Positions 12,197-23,790 of a stretch of DNA of 64,000 nt are shown one piece after another. A model generated the notes under the pieces. It saw only the letters and a program-made list of their open reading frames with translations, did not search any database and was not told where the DNA came from. Positions within the stretch are counted from its first letter, which is position 1; every line of letters begins with the position of its first letter. Position numbers and translations under genes: made by a program. The stretch is from Actinomyces gaoshouyii (lineage in GTDB: Bacteria > Actinomycetota > Actinomycetes > Actinomycetales > Actinomycetaceae), in assembly GCF_002072175.1 (NCBI RefSeq), contig NZ_MVIV01000004.1, forward strand, positions 62,001-126,000, in the 5' to 3' direction.

Positions 12197-12228
12197 GGAC
12201 CGGTCGAGAACGGCGTCGAAACCGATCC
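12197..12228 (-). repeat. Copy B of a 32-bp palindromic element
   Basis: On the minus strand it begins GGATCGGTTTCGA and ends TCTCGACCGGTCC, with the same orientation as copy A. It sits in the gap between bglA and the antiterminator gene, 16 bases before the latter's ATG, so the two copies bracket that gene as direct repeats of a palindrome. Confidence 0.8.
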
Positions 12229-12322
12229 TCTCTCGACAGGCCCAGGGGCGGGCGCGCTCCGTGCCCTTCCTGCGCCGGCTGCGGTTCCCGGGCCGGCACT
12301 GGGGCCGGCCCGGGCCCGGTCG

Positions 12323-15707
<3,385 letters not shown>

Positions 15708-15748
15708 GAAGAGCCTCCTTGCCTTCCCATGATCCGCGCCGGGGCAAC

Positions 15749-15822
15749 AAAAAAGACCCAAGACGCTATTCTACGGCATGGCGCGGAGCGTCTCAGGTCT
15801 TGCCCCGAGTGGGTCACAATCC
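15749..15822 (-). promoter_or_regulatory. RAT antiterminator site overlapping an intrinsic terminator
   Basis: Minus strand 15822-15793 reads GGATTGTGACCC, ACTC, GGGGCAAGACCTGA, closely matching the ribonucleic antiterminator of the BglG/LicT family (GGATTGTTACTG...GCAAAACCT). Its 3' part (AGACCTGAGACGCT, 15800-15787) is also the 5' arm of a terminator whose 3' arm AGCGTCTTGGGTCT (15767-15754) ends in six T (to 15749). Binding of the antiterminator to the RAT would block the terminator and allow transcription of the PTS, bglA and antiterminator genes. Confidence 0.92.
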
Positions 15823-15824
15823 TG

Positions 15825-15840
15825 GTGGGCTATTGCCCAC
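15825..15840 (-). promoter_or_regulatory. Small hairpin directly upstream of the RAT
   Basis: GTGGGC-AATA-GCCCAC forms a 6-bp stem with a 4-base loop, three bases before the RAT. A second inverted repeat, CTCTTG-N6-CAAGAG, lies further upstream at about 15862-15879 and could be an operator or promoter element. Neither is assigned to a known factor. Confidence 0.45.
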
Positions 15841-15931
15841 GGATGACGGTAGGCGGAACGCTCTTGGCACGACAAGAGCATCCTCATATGCTGCACGTCA
15901 CATCCGAGGAGGGAACCTGGGCATCCCGGCC

Positions 15932-16413
15932 ATGACCGAGGATCCTCCTGATCGACGTTGACGGCGCGCTCGTCACCTACGAGAACACGATCCCGGCCTC
16001 GGTCGGCGGCGCGGGCGCTGTGCGACGCGCGCGGGCGGCCGGCCACAGGCTCTACTCTACGCCTGCACGGGGCGCTCCCGGGCCGAGATGCCGCCGGCGC
16101 TGTGGAACCTGGGCCTGCACGGCATGATCGGAGGAAACGGCGGCTATGTGGAGGACGACGGCGAGGCGGTCCTCCACAGCCATCTGAGCGCCGAGCAGTG
16201 CGGGCAGGCGGTCGCCTTCCTGCGCGAGCGGGGCCTCACCTTCTACCTGGAGGCGAACTCGGGGCTCTACGCCCCGTCCGACTTCACCGAGCGCGCTCTG
16301 ACGGCGCTGCGCGCCTATATGGCGGGCAAGGGGCCCGACGCCGCGCGCCTGACCGTCCCCGACGCGTTCCCGGACATGATCCTCACTGAGGAGCTCGTGC
16401 GTGCTTCCCAGCC
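15932..16413 (+). pseudogene. Broken Cof-type HAD phosphatase gene
   Basis: Pieces of a HAD-superfamily sugar phosphatase are visible in two frames. After ATG 15932 a one-base shift is needed to read ILLIDVDGALVTYENTIP, the DxD catalytic motif. At 16051-16060 a tandem TCTAC duplication shifts the frame again before YACTGRSRAEMP, GMIGGNGGYVEDD and FLRERGLTFYLEA. The similarity stops near the uvrC 3' end, about 100 residues short of the family's 260-280. It was probably a partner of the beta-glucoside operon. Two frameshifts plus truncation make function unlikely. Confidence 0.8.
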
Positions 16414-18591
16414 TCACCCCGCCGACTCACCTCCGCCGCCCAGGTGCTCGTGGACGGTGGCGGCGAGCGCCGGGCCGATGCCCCTGACGTCGGCGATCTG
16501 CTCCACGCTGGCGGCGCGCAGGCGCTTGACCGATCCGAAGGCCCTGAGCAGCGCGGCCTGGCGGGCGGGCCCGAGGCCGGGGACGTCATCGAGCACGGAG
16601 CGGGTCATGCCGGCGGAGCGCTTGGCGCGGTGGTGGGTGATGGCGAAGCGGTGGGACTCGTCGCGCAGGTGCTGAAGGAGGTAGAGCGCGGGCGAGGTGC
16701 GCGGCAGGATGACGGGGAACTCGTCGCCGGGGATCCAGACCTCCTCCAGGCGTTTGGCCAGGCCGATGATGGGGATGTCGATGCCGAGCTCGTCGAGGAC
16801 GGCGCGGGCGGCCCCGACCTGCGGCGGCCCGCCGTCGACAACGACGAGGCCGGGCGCGTAGGAGAAGCGTTTGGCCCGCCCCGTCCCGGGATCGATGGGC
16901 CCGGAGACGACGGCGACGCCCTCGGCGTCCTCGACCTGCTGGGCGGCCTGAGCCGCGCTCAGCTCCGCCGTGCTCCGGCCCTGCTCGGCGAGGAGCCGCT
17001 TGAAGCGCCGGGTGAGCACCTCGCTCATGGCTGCGGTGTCATCGGCCGCGCCGCCGCCGTTCTCACCGCGGATGACGAAGCGGCGGTAGTCGGATTTGCG
17101 GGGGGCGCCGTCCTCGAAGACCACCATGGAGCCGACCTGGTGGGTGCCCTGGGTGTGGGAGATGTCGTAGCACTCGATGCGCAGGGGCGCCTCGGGCAGG
17201 TCGAGGGCCTCGGCGAGCTCGTCGAGGGCGGCGGAGCGCTGAGTGAGATCGCCGGCGCGCCGGGTCTTATGGAGGCGAAGAGCCTCCTCGGCGTTCTTGC
17301 GAACGGTCTCCATAAGGGCCGCCTTGTCCCCTCGGGCGGGGACGCGCAGGTCGACGGCGGCGCCGCGCAGCCCGGCGAGCCAGGCCCGCACGGCGGGGGC
17401 ATCATCGGGAAGGACGGGGACGAGCACCTCGCGGGGCACGGCGGTGGTGGAGGCGTGGGCGACATCGTCGACGCTGGTGGCCGCGGCCTCGGCGCGCCTG
17501 GGTGCGGGCTCGTCCTCGCGTCGTGCGCGCGGGGCCGGGCAGGCGAGCGCGCGCCCGACGCCGACGGATGTGGTGGGACCGGAGACGGGCCCGCTGGGAG
17601 CGGCCCCCGAGCCGGCCGATGATGGCTCGAGGGCGCCGGTGTCCCCGGGGTCGAGAAGGTCGGCGTAGACCTGCTGGATGAGGCGCTCGATGAGCTCTGA
17701 GTCGGTCGCGTCATCGGGGGTGTCGATGACCCAGCCGCGCTGGCCGCGGATGCGCCCGCCGCGGACGTGGAAGACCTGGACGGCGGCGGTGAGCTCGTCG
17801 CGCACGAGGCCGAAGACGTCGGCGTCGGTGGCGTCGAGCAGGACCACGGCGTTGCGCTCGATGACCTTGCGCAGCGCGGCGGCGTCGTCGCGCAGGCGGG
17901 CGGCCTTCTCGAAGTCGAGTGCGCCGGCGGCAGCGCGCATCTGGGACTCGACTTCGCGCAGATAGGGCCCGGTGCGGCCGGCGAGGAAGGAACAGAGGTC
18001 CTCGGCGAGGGCCCGGTGGTCGGGGGCGGAGATGCGGCCGACGCAGGGGGCGGAGCATTTGTCGATGTAGCCCAGGAGGCAGGGGCGACCGGCGGCCTTG
18101 GCGCGCCGGAAGACGCCGGCGGAGCAGGAGCGGACGGGGAAGACGCGCAGGAGCTGGTCGAGGGTGTCGCGGATGGACCAGGCCTGGACGTAGGGGCCGA
18201 AGTACCGAGCGCCGCGCTTGCGCGCCCCGCGCACCACCTGGGCGCGGGGGAACTCCTCACCCAGGGAAATCATGAGGTAGGGGTAGGACTTGTCGTCCTT
18301 GTACATGACGTTGAAGCGCGGGTTGAACTCCTTGATCCAGGAGTACTCCAGGGCGAGGGACTCCACCTCGGTGGCCACGACGGTCCACTCGACGGCGCAG
18401 GCGGTGGTGACCATTCTCTGCGTGCGCGGGTGGAGAGCCGCCAGGTCCTGGAAGTAGTTGCTCAGGCGGGCTCGTAGATTCTTGGCCTTGCCGACGTAGA
18501 TGACGCGACCCTCGGGGTCGAGGAAGCGGTAGACGCCGGGCGACGTGGGGATCTCGCCCGTAGCGGGCCGGTACGTCGAGGGGTCTGCCAT
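16414..18591 (-). CDS. uvrC: Excinuclease ABC subunit C
   Basis: UvrC makes both incisions in nucleotide excision repair. The N-terminal GIY-YIG domain starts [28 protein letters not shown]; the UvrB-binding UVR segment is [16 protein letters not shown]; the C-terminal RNase H-like and HhH parts show [35 protein letters not shown] and [18 protein letters not shown]. At 725 residues it is longer than the usual 600-680 because of a Pro/Ala/Ser-rich insertion of roughly 70 residues in the middle (after [11 protein letters not shown]). The identification is firm. Confidence 0.97.
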   Translation of the reverse strand: MADPSTYRPATGEIPTSPGVYRFLDPEGRVIYVGKAKNLRARLSNYFQDLAALHPRTQRMVTTACAVEWTVVATEVESLALEYSWIKEFNPRFNVMYKDDKSYPYLMISLGEEFPRAQVVRGARKRGARYFGPYVQAWSIRDTLDQLLRVFPVRSCSAGVFRRAKAAGRPCLLGYIDKCSAPCVGRISAPDHRALAEDLCSFLAGRTGPYLREVESQMRAAAGALDFEKAARLRDDAAALRKVIERNAVVLLDATDADVFGLVRDELTAAVQVFHVRGGRIRGQRGWVIDTPDDATDSELIERLIQQVYADLLDPGDTGALEPSSAGSGAAPSGPVSGPTTSVGVGRALACPAPRARREDEPAPRRAEAAATSVDDVAHASTTAVPREVLVPVLPDDAPAVRAWLAGLRGAAVDLRVPARGDKAALMETVRKNAEEALRLHKTRRAGDLTQRSAALDELAEALDLPEAPLRIECYDISHTQGTHQVGSMVVFEDGAPRKSDYRRFVIRGENGGGAADDTAAMSEVLTRRFKRLLAEQGRSTAELSAAQAAQQVEDAEGVAVVSGPIDPGTGRAKRFSYAPGLVVVDGGPPQVGAARAVLDELGIDIPIIGLAKRLEEVWIPGDEFPVILPRTSPALYLLQHLRDESHRFAITHHRAKRSAGMTRSVLDDVPGLGPARQAALLRAFGSVKRLRAASVEQIADVRGIGPALAATVHEHLGGGGESAG

Positions 18592-18628
18592 GGCCGGTGC
18601 CTCACTCCCACAGCCCGGGAACGGACAG

Positions 18629-18652
18629 AAAAACCCGGACCGTGGGTCCGGG
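18629..18652 (-). terminator. Intrinsic terminator of the Gly-Cys-Val tRNA transcript
   Basis: On the minus strand CCCGGACC-CAC-GGTCCGGG is followed directly by TTTTT. It lies 17 bases after the tRNA-Val end and before the uvrC start, so it should end the tRNA transcript and isolate uvrC. It is one of very few hairpins in the window with a real U tract. Confidence 0.9.
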
Positions 18653-18668
18653 CGGGGTGGGCTGCGAG

Positions 18669-18740
18669 TGGGCGATACTGGGTTCGAACCAGTGACCTCT
18701 TCCGTGTCAGGGAAGCGCGCTACCGCTGCGCCAATCGCCC
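18669..18740 (-). tRNA. tRNA-Val (GAC)
   Basis: The minus strand folds as a cloverleaf: acceptor GGGCGAT/ATCGCCC with A73, anticodon stem CTTCC/GGAAG around loop CTGACAC giving anticodon GAC, and T loop GGTTCGAACC. CCA is not encoded. It begins one base after tRNA-Cys. Confidence 0.96.
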
Positions 18741-18741
18741 G

Positions 18742-18812
18742 AGGTGGGTACCGGATTCGAACCGGTGTAAACGGCTTTGCAGGCCGGTGCCTAGCCTCTC
18801 GGCCAACCCACC
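18742..18812 (-). tRNA. tRNA-Cys (GCA)
   Basis: The minus strand gives acceptor GGTGGGT/ACCCACC with U73 (a cysteine identity base) and anticodon loop CTGCAAA, anticodon GCA. T arm ACCGGTTCGAATCCGGT. It is the middle gene of the Gly-Cys-Val run. Confidence 0.96.
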
Positions 18813-18852
18813 AGTGAGATGCTGGGGGCTGGGTGGCCGCCCGGCTCCTCGG

Positions 18853-18925
18853 AGCGGATGACGGGACTCGAACCCGCGACCCTCACCTTGGCAAGGTGAT
18901 GCTCTACCAACTGAGCCACATCCGC
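18853..18925 (-). tRNA. tRNA-Gly (GCC)
   Basis: The minus strand gives acceptor GCGGATG/CATCCGC with U73 and anticodon stem TCACC/GGTGA around loop TTGCCAA, anticodon GCC. It is the first gene of the Gly-Cys-Val transcript. Confidence 0.96.
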
Positions 18926-19083
18926 ATGGCTGCCCGCTCTCCCCGGCTCAACGCCGGATCGCTCGGTGCTGCGCAACCATATCACTCCACCTCCGCGCCC
19001 GCGCAAATGACATCGCGGTGACTCACCTCACCGACCACCCGTTTGCCGGACGCGCCCGGTTCTGGCTAATCTGTGCGGGCATC

Positions 19084-19156
19084 GGGCGATTGGCTCAGGG
19101 GTTAGAGCGCCTCGTTCACACCGAGGAGGTCACTGGTTCGATTCCAGTATCGCCCA
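19084..19156 (+). tRNA. tRNA-Val (CAC)
   Basis: Acceptor GGGCGAT/ATCGCCC, anticodon stem CCTCG/CGAGG around loop TTCACAC give anticodon CAC. A73 is followed by an encoded CCA (19157-19159), unlike the three minus-strand tRNAs. It is transcribed divergently from them. Confidence 0.96.
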
Positions 19157-19273
19157 CCACCCCGAATGGTGCCGTTCCCGCCGAGCGGAGCGTCCCGCCC
19201 GCACCAGCGGTAGCGAAGCGCTCCGGTCAGCGCGAACAGCACCGCCGAAACCGCCGTGGAGCGCCCGGCCTCC

Positions 19274-20650
19274 TCACAGCTCCGCCCCATCGGCGATGGA
19301 GCCGGGTGCGCCCTCCTCCGTCACGAGGGCGTCGCCCGAGGCCACAACGCCCTCGCCGAAGGTCCAGTCGCCACGCACCGTCAGCGTCCGCGCTCCCCGG
19401 ATCGAGGGCACCCCGCCGGGGAACCGCGCCTCGAAGTCCTGGATTTTCTTGTAGTAGCGCGGGTCGAGGTCAACGGTGCAGGAGGTCTCGCAGACCATGC
19501 GCAGCAGGCCGTCCTCATCCACTTCGTACACGTCCGAGCGCACGAGGAGGAGGTCGTTCGTCGTCTTGACCGGCAGGAAACGGCTGCGCGGCACCTCCAC
19601 GGCGGTGGCGCCCTCGAAGGCCTCGACCGCCGCGCCCATCGCCGTCTCCAGTTGATAGACCGGCGTTGAAGAGGCGTCCGACGGGTCCACGGTCTTCTCA
19701 TTGCGGATGAGAGGCAAGCCCAGGATGCCCCTCCTCTCGACGAGAGTGGCGCGCAGGACCTCCAAATCGAACCAGAGGTTGTTCGTGTGGAAGAAGGGGT
19801 GGCGGAACTGGTCGGTGAAGTAGTGCATCTCATCGGCCGGCGTCTGCGCGGTGTCCCTCAGGATGATGCGCCCATCGGACTTGCGCACCGCCAGGTGCCC
19901 GCCCTTGACGTCCGCCGGTGTGCGACGGCACATCTCCGGAGCGTAGGGGGCGCCGGAGGCCGCGAACCATCCGGCGATGCGGGCCGAGGGCGCCGCGCCC
20001 AGGTTGTCCGCGTTCGACGTCATGGCGTACCTGTAGCCGCGCTCGATGAGGGCGTCGAGCACGCCGGAGGCCATGAGCGCGGTGTAGATGTCGCCGTGCC
20101 CCGGGGGGCACCACTCCAGGGAGGGGTCGGCCTCCCATTCGACCGGCTCGAGGTCGTCCTGCCGGATCTTCGGGATGCGGTTCTGGAGGAAGTCGAGCGG
20201 CAGGCCGTCGACGGCGATCCCCGGGTGACACTCCAACGCGGCCAAGGTGTCCTCGCGGGTGCGGAAGGAATCCATGAAGATGAGCGGCAGGGTGACGCCG
20301 TACTTGGCACGGGCGGCCTCCACCTGCCCCACGAGGAGATCGAGGAAGGACTTGCCATCGCGCACCGGCAGAAGGCTCTTGGCGCGGCTCATCCCCATCG
20401 AGGTGCCGAGCCCGCCGTTGAGCTTGATGAGGACCGTGCGCGACAGTGCCTCACGCGCGTCCTCATCGCTGACCTCGACATCGCCGATGGAGTCGATGGA
20501 GGTCAGCGGCTCGATCGTGCTCTCGGGGATGAGGCCGGTGGCGCCGGCCTCCAGCTCCTTGTAGTAGTGGGTGAAGACGTCGATGGCCTCCGGAGCCACC
20601 CCGCCCTGCCGCATCTTCGCTTGCGCTGCTCGCAATCCGCTCTCGCCCAT
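19274..20650 (-). CDS. UTP-glucose-1-phosphate uridylyltransferase, UGP type
   Basis: This 458-residue enzyme of the eukaryote-like UDPGP family (not GalU) makes UDP-glucose for glycans and cell-surface polymers. The nucleotide-binding motif is KLNGGLGTSMGMSRAKSLLPV; PPGHGDIY, RYAMTSNADNLGA and TNNLWFDLEVL are further family blocks. The start ATG 20650 is placed seven bases after a TAGGCT -10 element (20658-20663), with no ribosome site, suggesting a leaderless mRNA. Confidence 0.94.
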   Translation of the reverse strand: MGESGLRAAQAKMRQGGVAPEAIDVFTHYYKELEAGATGLIPESTIEPLTSIDSIGDVEVSDEDAREALSRTVLIKLNGGLGTSMGMSRAKSLLPVRDGKSFLDLLVGQVEAARAKYGVTLPLIFMDSFRTREDTLAALECHPGIAVDGLPLDFLQNRIPKIRQDDLEPVEWEADPSLEWCPPGHGDIYTALMASGVLDALIERGYRYAMTSNADNLGAAPSARIAGWFAASGAPYAPEMCRRTPADVKGGHLAVRKSDGRIILRDTAQTPADEMHYFTDQFRHPFFHTNNLWFDLEVLRATLVERRGILGLPLIRNEKTVDPSDASSTPVYQLETAMGAAVEAFEGATAVEVPRSRFLPVKTTNDLLLVRSDVYEVDEDGLLRMVCETSCTVDLDPRYYKKIQDFEARFPGGVPSIRGARTLTVRGDWTFGEGVVASGDALVTEEGAPGSIADGAEL

Positions 20651-20657
20651 GCGCCAG

Positions 20658-20663
20658 AGCCTA
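20658..20663 (-). promoter_or_regulatory. -10 element of the UDP-glucose pyrophosphorylase gene
   Basis: TAGGCT lies seven bases upstream of the start codon, placing the likely transcription start at the ATG itself. Confidence 0.6.
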
Positions 20664-20753
20664 CCCGTGCGACTGCCGGATATGAACGATAACAATCAAC
20701 ATCCTGGAACTCGCCCGCTCGCGTCCGGTTGGACTCCTCGATGACGCGCGCCC

Positions 20754-21314
20754 TCATGCGAGCAGTTCGCGGTGGATGGTGGTGTCCCCCGTGAGCTCGG
20801 GATGGAAGGCGACCCCGATGATCCGCCCGCCCGCGCCGATCCGCTCGACACCGACGACGCTGGGGTCCTCATCCGGCCGCCTCGGATCCGTCCATGTGGA
20901 CAGCGCCTCCACGCCCTCCCCCACGCGGGTGATGCGCGGTGCCCGGATGAGGGCGGCCCGCACCCGACCGCCGCGCCAGGGCAGGACGGCCTCGGCGGAG
21001 TCCACCTGAGGGCCGAAGGCGTTGCGCTCGACGTCGACGTCCAGCGCGCCCAGGCGCGCGAGCAGGATGAGGCCGGCGCAGGTGCCCAGAGTCGGCACTG
21101 CCCGAGCGGTGTCGGCGAGGGCCCGTGTGAGGTCGAAGGCGGCGAGCAGGCGCAGGAGGGCGGTGGATTCCCCTCCCGGCAGGATGAGCGCGTCCAGACG
21201 GGCCAGGTCGCCGGCGCGGCGCACGGGGACCGCCTCGCTCCTCAGCTCCTCCACCATCCGGGCGTGCTCAACCACCCCGCCCTGGAGGGCGAGGATGCCG
21301 ACACGCCGACTCAC
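20754..21314 (-). CDS. pdxT: Pyridoxal 5'-phosphate synthase glutaminase subunit PdxT
   Basis: PdxT releases ammonia from glutamine and passes it to PdxS for vitamin B6 synthesis. The 186-residue class I amidotransferase shows [16 protein letters not shown] at the N terminus, the nucleophilic cysteine in [26 protein letters not shown], and the catalytic histidine/glutamate in [14 protein letters not shown]. The GTG start overlaps the pdxS stop (GTGA), so it is translationally coupled to pdxS. Confidence 0.97.
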   Translation of the reverse strand: MSRRVGILALQGGVVEHARMVEELRSEAVPVRRAGDLARLDALILPGGESTALLRLLAAFDLTRALADTARAVPTLGTCAGLILLARLGALDVDVERNAFGPQVDSAEAVLPWRGGRVRAALIRAPRITRVGEGVEALSTWTDPRRPDEDPSVVGVERIGAGGRIIGVAFHPELTGDTTIHRELLA

Positions 21315-22246
21315 CAGCCGCGCTCCGCCAGACGGTGGGGCGCGGGGAGGTCGGCCACATTGATGCCGACCATCGCCTCGCCCAGGCCCCGGGAGACCTC
21401 GGCGATGACGGCGGGGTCGTCGTAGGCGGCGGTGGCGCGCACGATGGCGGCGGCGCGGGCGGCCGGGTCCCCGGACTTGAAGATCCCCGAGCCCACGAAG
21501 ACGCCATCGGCCCCGAGCTGCATCATCATGGCGGCGTCGGCCGGGGTTGCGATCCCCCCGGCGGTGAACAGCACCACGGGGAGAGCGCCGGTGCGCGCCA
21601 CCTCGGCCACGAGCTCGTAGGGGGCGCGCAGCTCCTTGGCGGCCACGTACAGCTCGTCGGCGGGCAGGCCCCGCAAGCGGGCGATCTCTGCGTTGATCGT
21701 GCGGATGTGCCGGGTGGCCTCGGAGACGTCGCCGGTTCCGGCCTCGCCCTTGGATCGGATCATGGCCGCGCCCTCGGCGATGCGGCGCAGAGCCTCCCCG
21801 AGGTTGGTGGCGCCGCAGACGAAGGGGACGGTGAAGGACTGCTTGTCGATGTGGTGCGCGTAGTCGGCCGGGGAGAGCACCTCGGACTCATCGATGTAGT
21901 CCACGCCGAGGTGCTGGAGGACCTGGGCCTCGACGAAGTGCCCGATGCGGGCCTTGGCCATGACGGGGATGGAGACGGCGTTGATGATGCCCGTGATGAG
22001 GTCCGGGTCGGACATGCGGGCCACACCCCCCTGGGCGCGGATGTCCGCCGGCACGCGCTCAAGCGCCATGACGGCAACCGCACCGGCCTCCTCGGCGATG
22101 ACAGCCTGCTCGGGGGTGACGACGTCCATGATGACACCGCCCTTGAGCATGTCGGCCAAGCCGCGCTTGACGAGTGGGGAGCCGGTCGTGGACGGGGCGG
22201 TGGCGGCCGGCGCTGGGGAGATGGGTGCAAGCGGGATGTCAGTCAT
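21311..22246 (-). CDS. pdxS: Pyridoxal 5'-phosphate synthase lyase subunit PdxS
   Basis: PdxS condenses ribose 5-phosphate, glyceraldehyde 3-phosphate and ammonia to PLP in the DXP-independent pathway. It is 311 residues. Visible blocks are [17 protein letters not shown], the active-site lysine in [15 protein letters not shown], and [32 protein letters not shown]. It is divergent from the MocR regulator pdxR and is presumably its target. Confidence 0.98.
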   Translation of the reverse strand: MTDIPLAPISPAPAATAPSTTGSPLVKRGLADMLKGGVIMDVVTPEQAVIAEEAGAVAVMALERVPADIRAQGGVARMSDPDLITGIINAVSIPVMAKARIGHFVEAQVLQHLGVDYIDESEVLSPADYAHHIDKQSFTVPFVCGATNLGEALRRIAEGAAMIRSKGEAGTGDVSEATRHIRTINAEIARLRGLPADELYVAAKELRAPYELVAEVARTGALPVVLFTAGGIATPADAAMMMQLGADGVFVGSGIFKSGDPAARAAAIVRATAAYDDPAVIAEVSRGLGEAMVGINVADLPAPHRLAERGW

Positions 22247-22265
22247 GGCGCGATCCTCGCTACTT

Positions 22266-22321
22266 GTGTGGTCCATCGATGAGTCCACATCTGATCGATA
22301 TTTGTGGACCACCACTATCCT
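22266..22321. promoter_or_regulatory. PdxR operator repeats and pdxR -10 element
   Basis: The 81-base pdxS-pdxR gap contains three TGTGGWC-type motifs: TGTGGTCCATC (plus, 22267-22277), TGTGGACTCATC (minus, 22289-22278) and TTGTGGACCACC (plus, 22302-22313). They resemble the AGTGG-type direct repeats that PdxR binds in Corynebacterium. TATCCT at 22316-22321, six bases before ATG 22328, looks like the -10 of a leaderless pdxR promoter. Confidence 0.65.
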
Positions 22322-22327
22322 TGCCCC

Positions 22328-23761
22328 ATGATGCCGCATCGCCAGGCGCCCCCGGACCGCGCGGGGCGATCCACGGCGCGGCGCGACCGTTTTGCCGAGC
22401 CTGCCGCCGCTCCCCCTGCCGAGCCCGGCAGCGGGCCGCTGCGGGGCCGGGCGTCCGCCGGGCAGTCGCTGCCGCAGAGGATCGTCGCCGATATCCACCA
22501 GCGCATCACCTCCGGCGTCCTCGCGCCGGGCGACCGCCTCCCGTCCTCCCGCCGCCTGGCCGCCGAGCTGGGAGTGTCCCGCGGCAGCGTTGTGTCCGCC
22601 TACGAGCAGCTCGTCGGCGAGGGCTACCTCATGGCGACACACGGGGGAACGCGCGTCGACCCCGCGCTCCCCCGGCGCGTCCCGCTCGCCGCGCCCGGGG
22701 CACCGGCCACTGCCCCCGCCCCCGCTCCGGCACCGCTGCGGCCCGGCTCGCCGGACGTCTCGGAGGTGACGTCGGGGCTGTGGCGGGCGACCTGGCGGGC
22801 CGCCGCGGCCGATCCTCGCCCCCACCCGCCGCAGGGCTCCGAGGAGCTGCGGGCGCTCCTGGCCGAGCATGTGCGCCTCACCCGGCGCGTCACGATCGAT
22901 CCGCGCAGGATCCTCGTCACCGCCGGCGCCCGCGATGGCCTGCGACTCGTCCTCTCAGCCATGCGCGCCACGGGAACGATCGGCGTCGAGAACCCCGGCT
23001 ACCCGTCACTGCGCGCCATTCCCCGCCTACTGGGGTGGCGCATGCGGCCCTTGGCCAGGGACGCCGACGGCGCGCTGCCCGAGTCGCTGGAGGGGGTCGA
23101 GGCGGCGCTCCTCACCCCGAACCACCAGTTCCCCGCCGGTGGGCGCATGCCCGCGGTGCGGCGCCACGCGCTCCTGGCCGCAGCGTCGTCAAGTGGAACG
23201 CTGCTCATCGAGGACGACTTCGACGCCGATCTTCATGAGGCGCCCGCGCCCCTGCTCGCCTCGGGGACCGACGGGCCCGTGGCGCTGCTGGGATCGTTCT
23301 CCGCCAGCCTCACCCCCGCCCTGGGGCTCGGCTGGGTGGTCGTCCCCGAGGGCCTCGTCGACGACGTCGCTCAGCGCTGCGTGCCAGTGTCCGGGATCGT
23401 GCAGGACGCGATGACCCGCTACCTCCGCCAGGACGGGCTTCGCCGCCATGCGGCCAGGGCGCGCCGCCTCGATCGGAAACGGCGCGAGGTGTTCCTCTCG
23501 GTCTTCCCCGCCGGCACGCCTATGGAGGGCGGGCTGCACGCCGTCGTGCCGCTGACTCCGGGCACCGATGAGGCCGCGGCCGTGGCGAGGGCCAGGACCG
23601 CCGGTCTCGGTGTCGAGGGCCTGGCCTCGTACTGGTCGGTCGAGGGGCGGGGCGGTTGGCCGGGGATCGTCCTGGGACTGGGCAGCCGCTCTCCGGAGCG
23701 GCTGCGCGAGCTGCTCGACGTCCTCCGGGAGGCGCTGGGGCCCGGGAACATCGTCGGCTGA
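22328..23761 (+). CDS. pdxR: MocR-type (GntR family) PLP-dependent regulator PdxR
   Basis: MocR regulators fuse a GntR winged helix to a class I aminotransferase-like domain that senses PLP, and PdxR activates pdxST. In the 477-residue protein the winged helix is at about 45-115 ([28 protein letters not shown] in pieces, [16 protein letters not shown]), and the aminotransferase-like domain follows with [22 protein letters not shown] and [10 protein letters not shown] chose ATG 22328 because of the -10 spacing; ATG 22331 or GTG 22304 are alternatives. Confidence 0.93.
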   Translation: MMPHRQAPPDRAGRSTARRDRFAEPAAAPPAEPGSGPLRGRASAGQSLPQRIVADIHQRITSGVLAPGDRLPSSRRLAAELGVSRGSVVSAYEQLVGEGYLMATHGGTRVDPALPRRVPLAAPGAPATAPAPAPAPLRPGSPDVSEVTSGLWRATWRAAAADPRPHPPQGSEELRALLAEHVRLTRRVTIDPRRILVTAGARDGLRLVLSAMRATGTIGVENPGYPSLRAIPRLLGWRMRPLARDADGALPESLEGVEAALLTPNHQFPAGGRMPAVRRHALLAAASSSGTLLIEDDFDADLHEAPAPLLASGTDGPVALLGSFSASLTPALGLGWVVVPEGLVDDVAQRCVPVSGIVQDAMTRYLRQDGLRRHAARARRLDRKRREVFLSVFPAGTPMEGGLHAVVPLTPGTDEAAAVARARTAGLGVEGLASYWSVEGRGGWPGIVLGLGSRSPERLRELLDVLREALGPGNIVG

Positions 23762-23790
23762 GCGCCCGGGGCCCAGCCTCCCCCACCGCA

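Noticed and set aside
12197-12228. Palindromic element as a second RAT site for LicT
   Set aside because: It lacks the GGATTGT...GCAAAACCT pattern, and no terminator overlaps it.
18629-19159. tRNA cluster as a genomic-island attachment site
   Set aside because: No integrase, no repeated tRNA 3' end and no composition change are seen next to the tRNAs.
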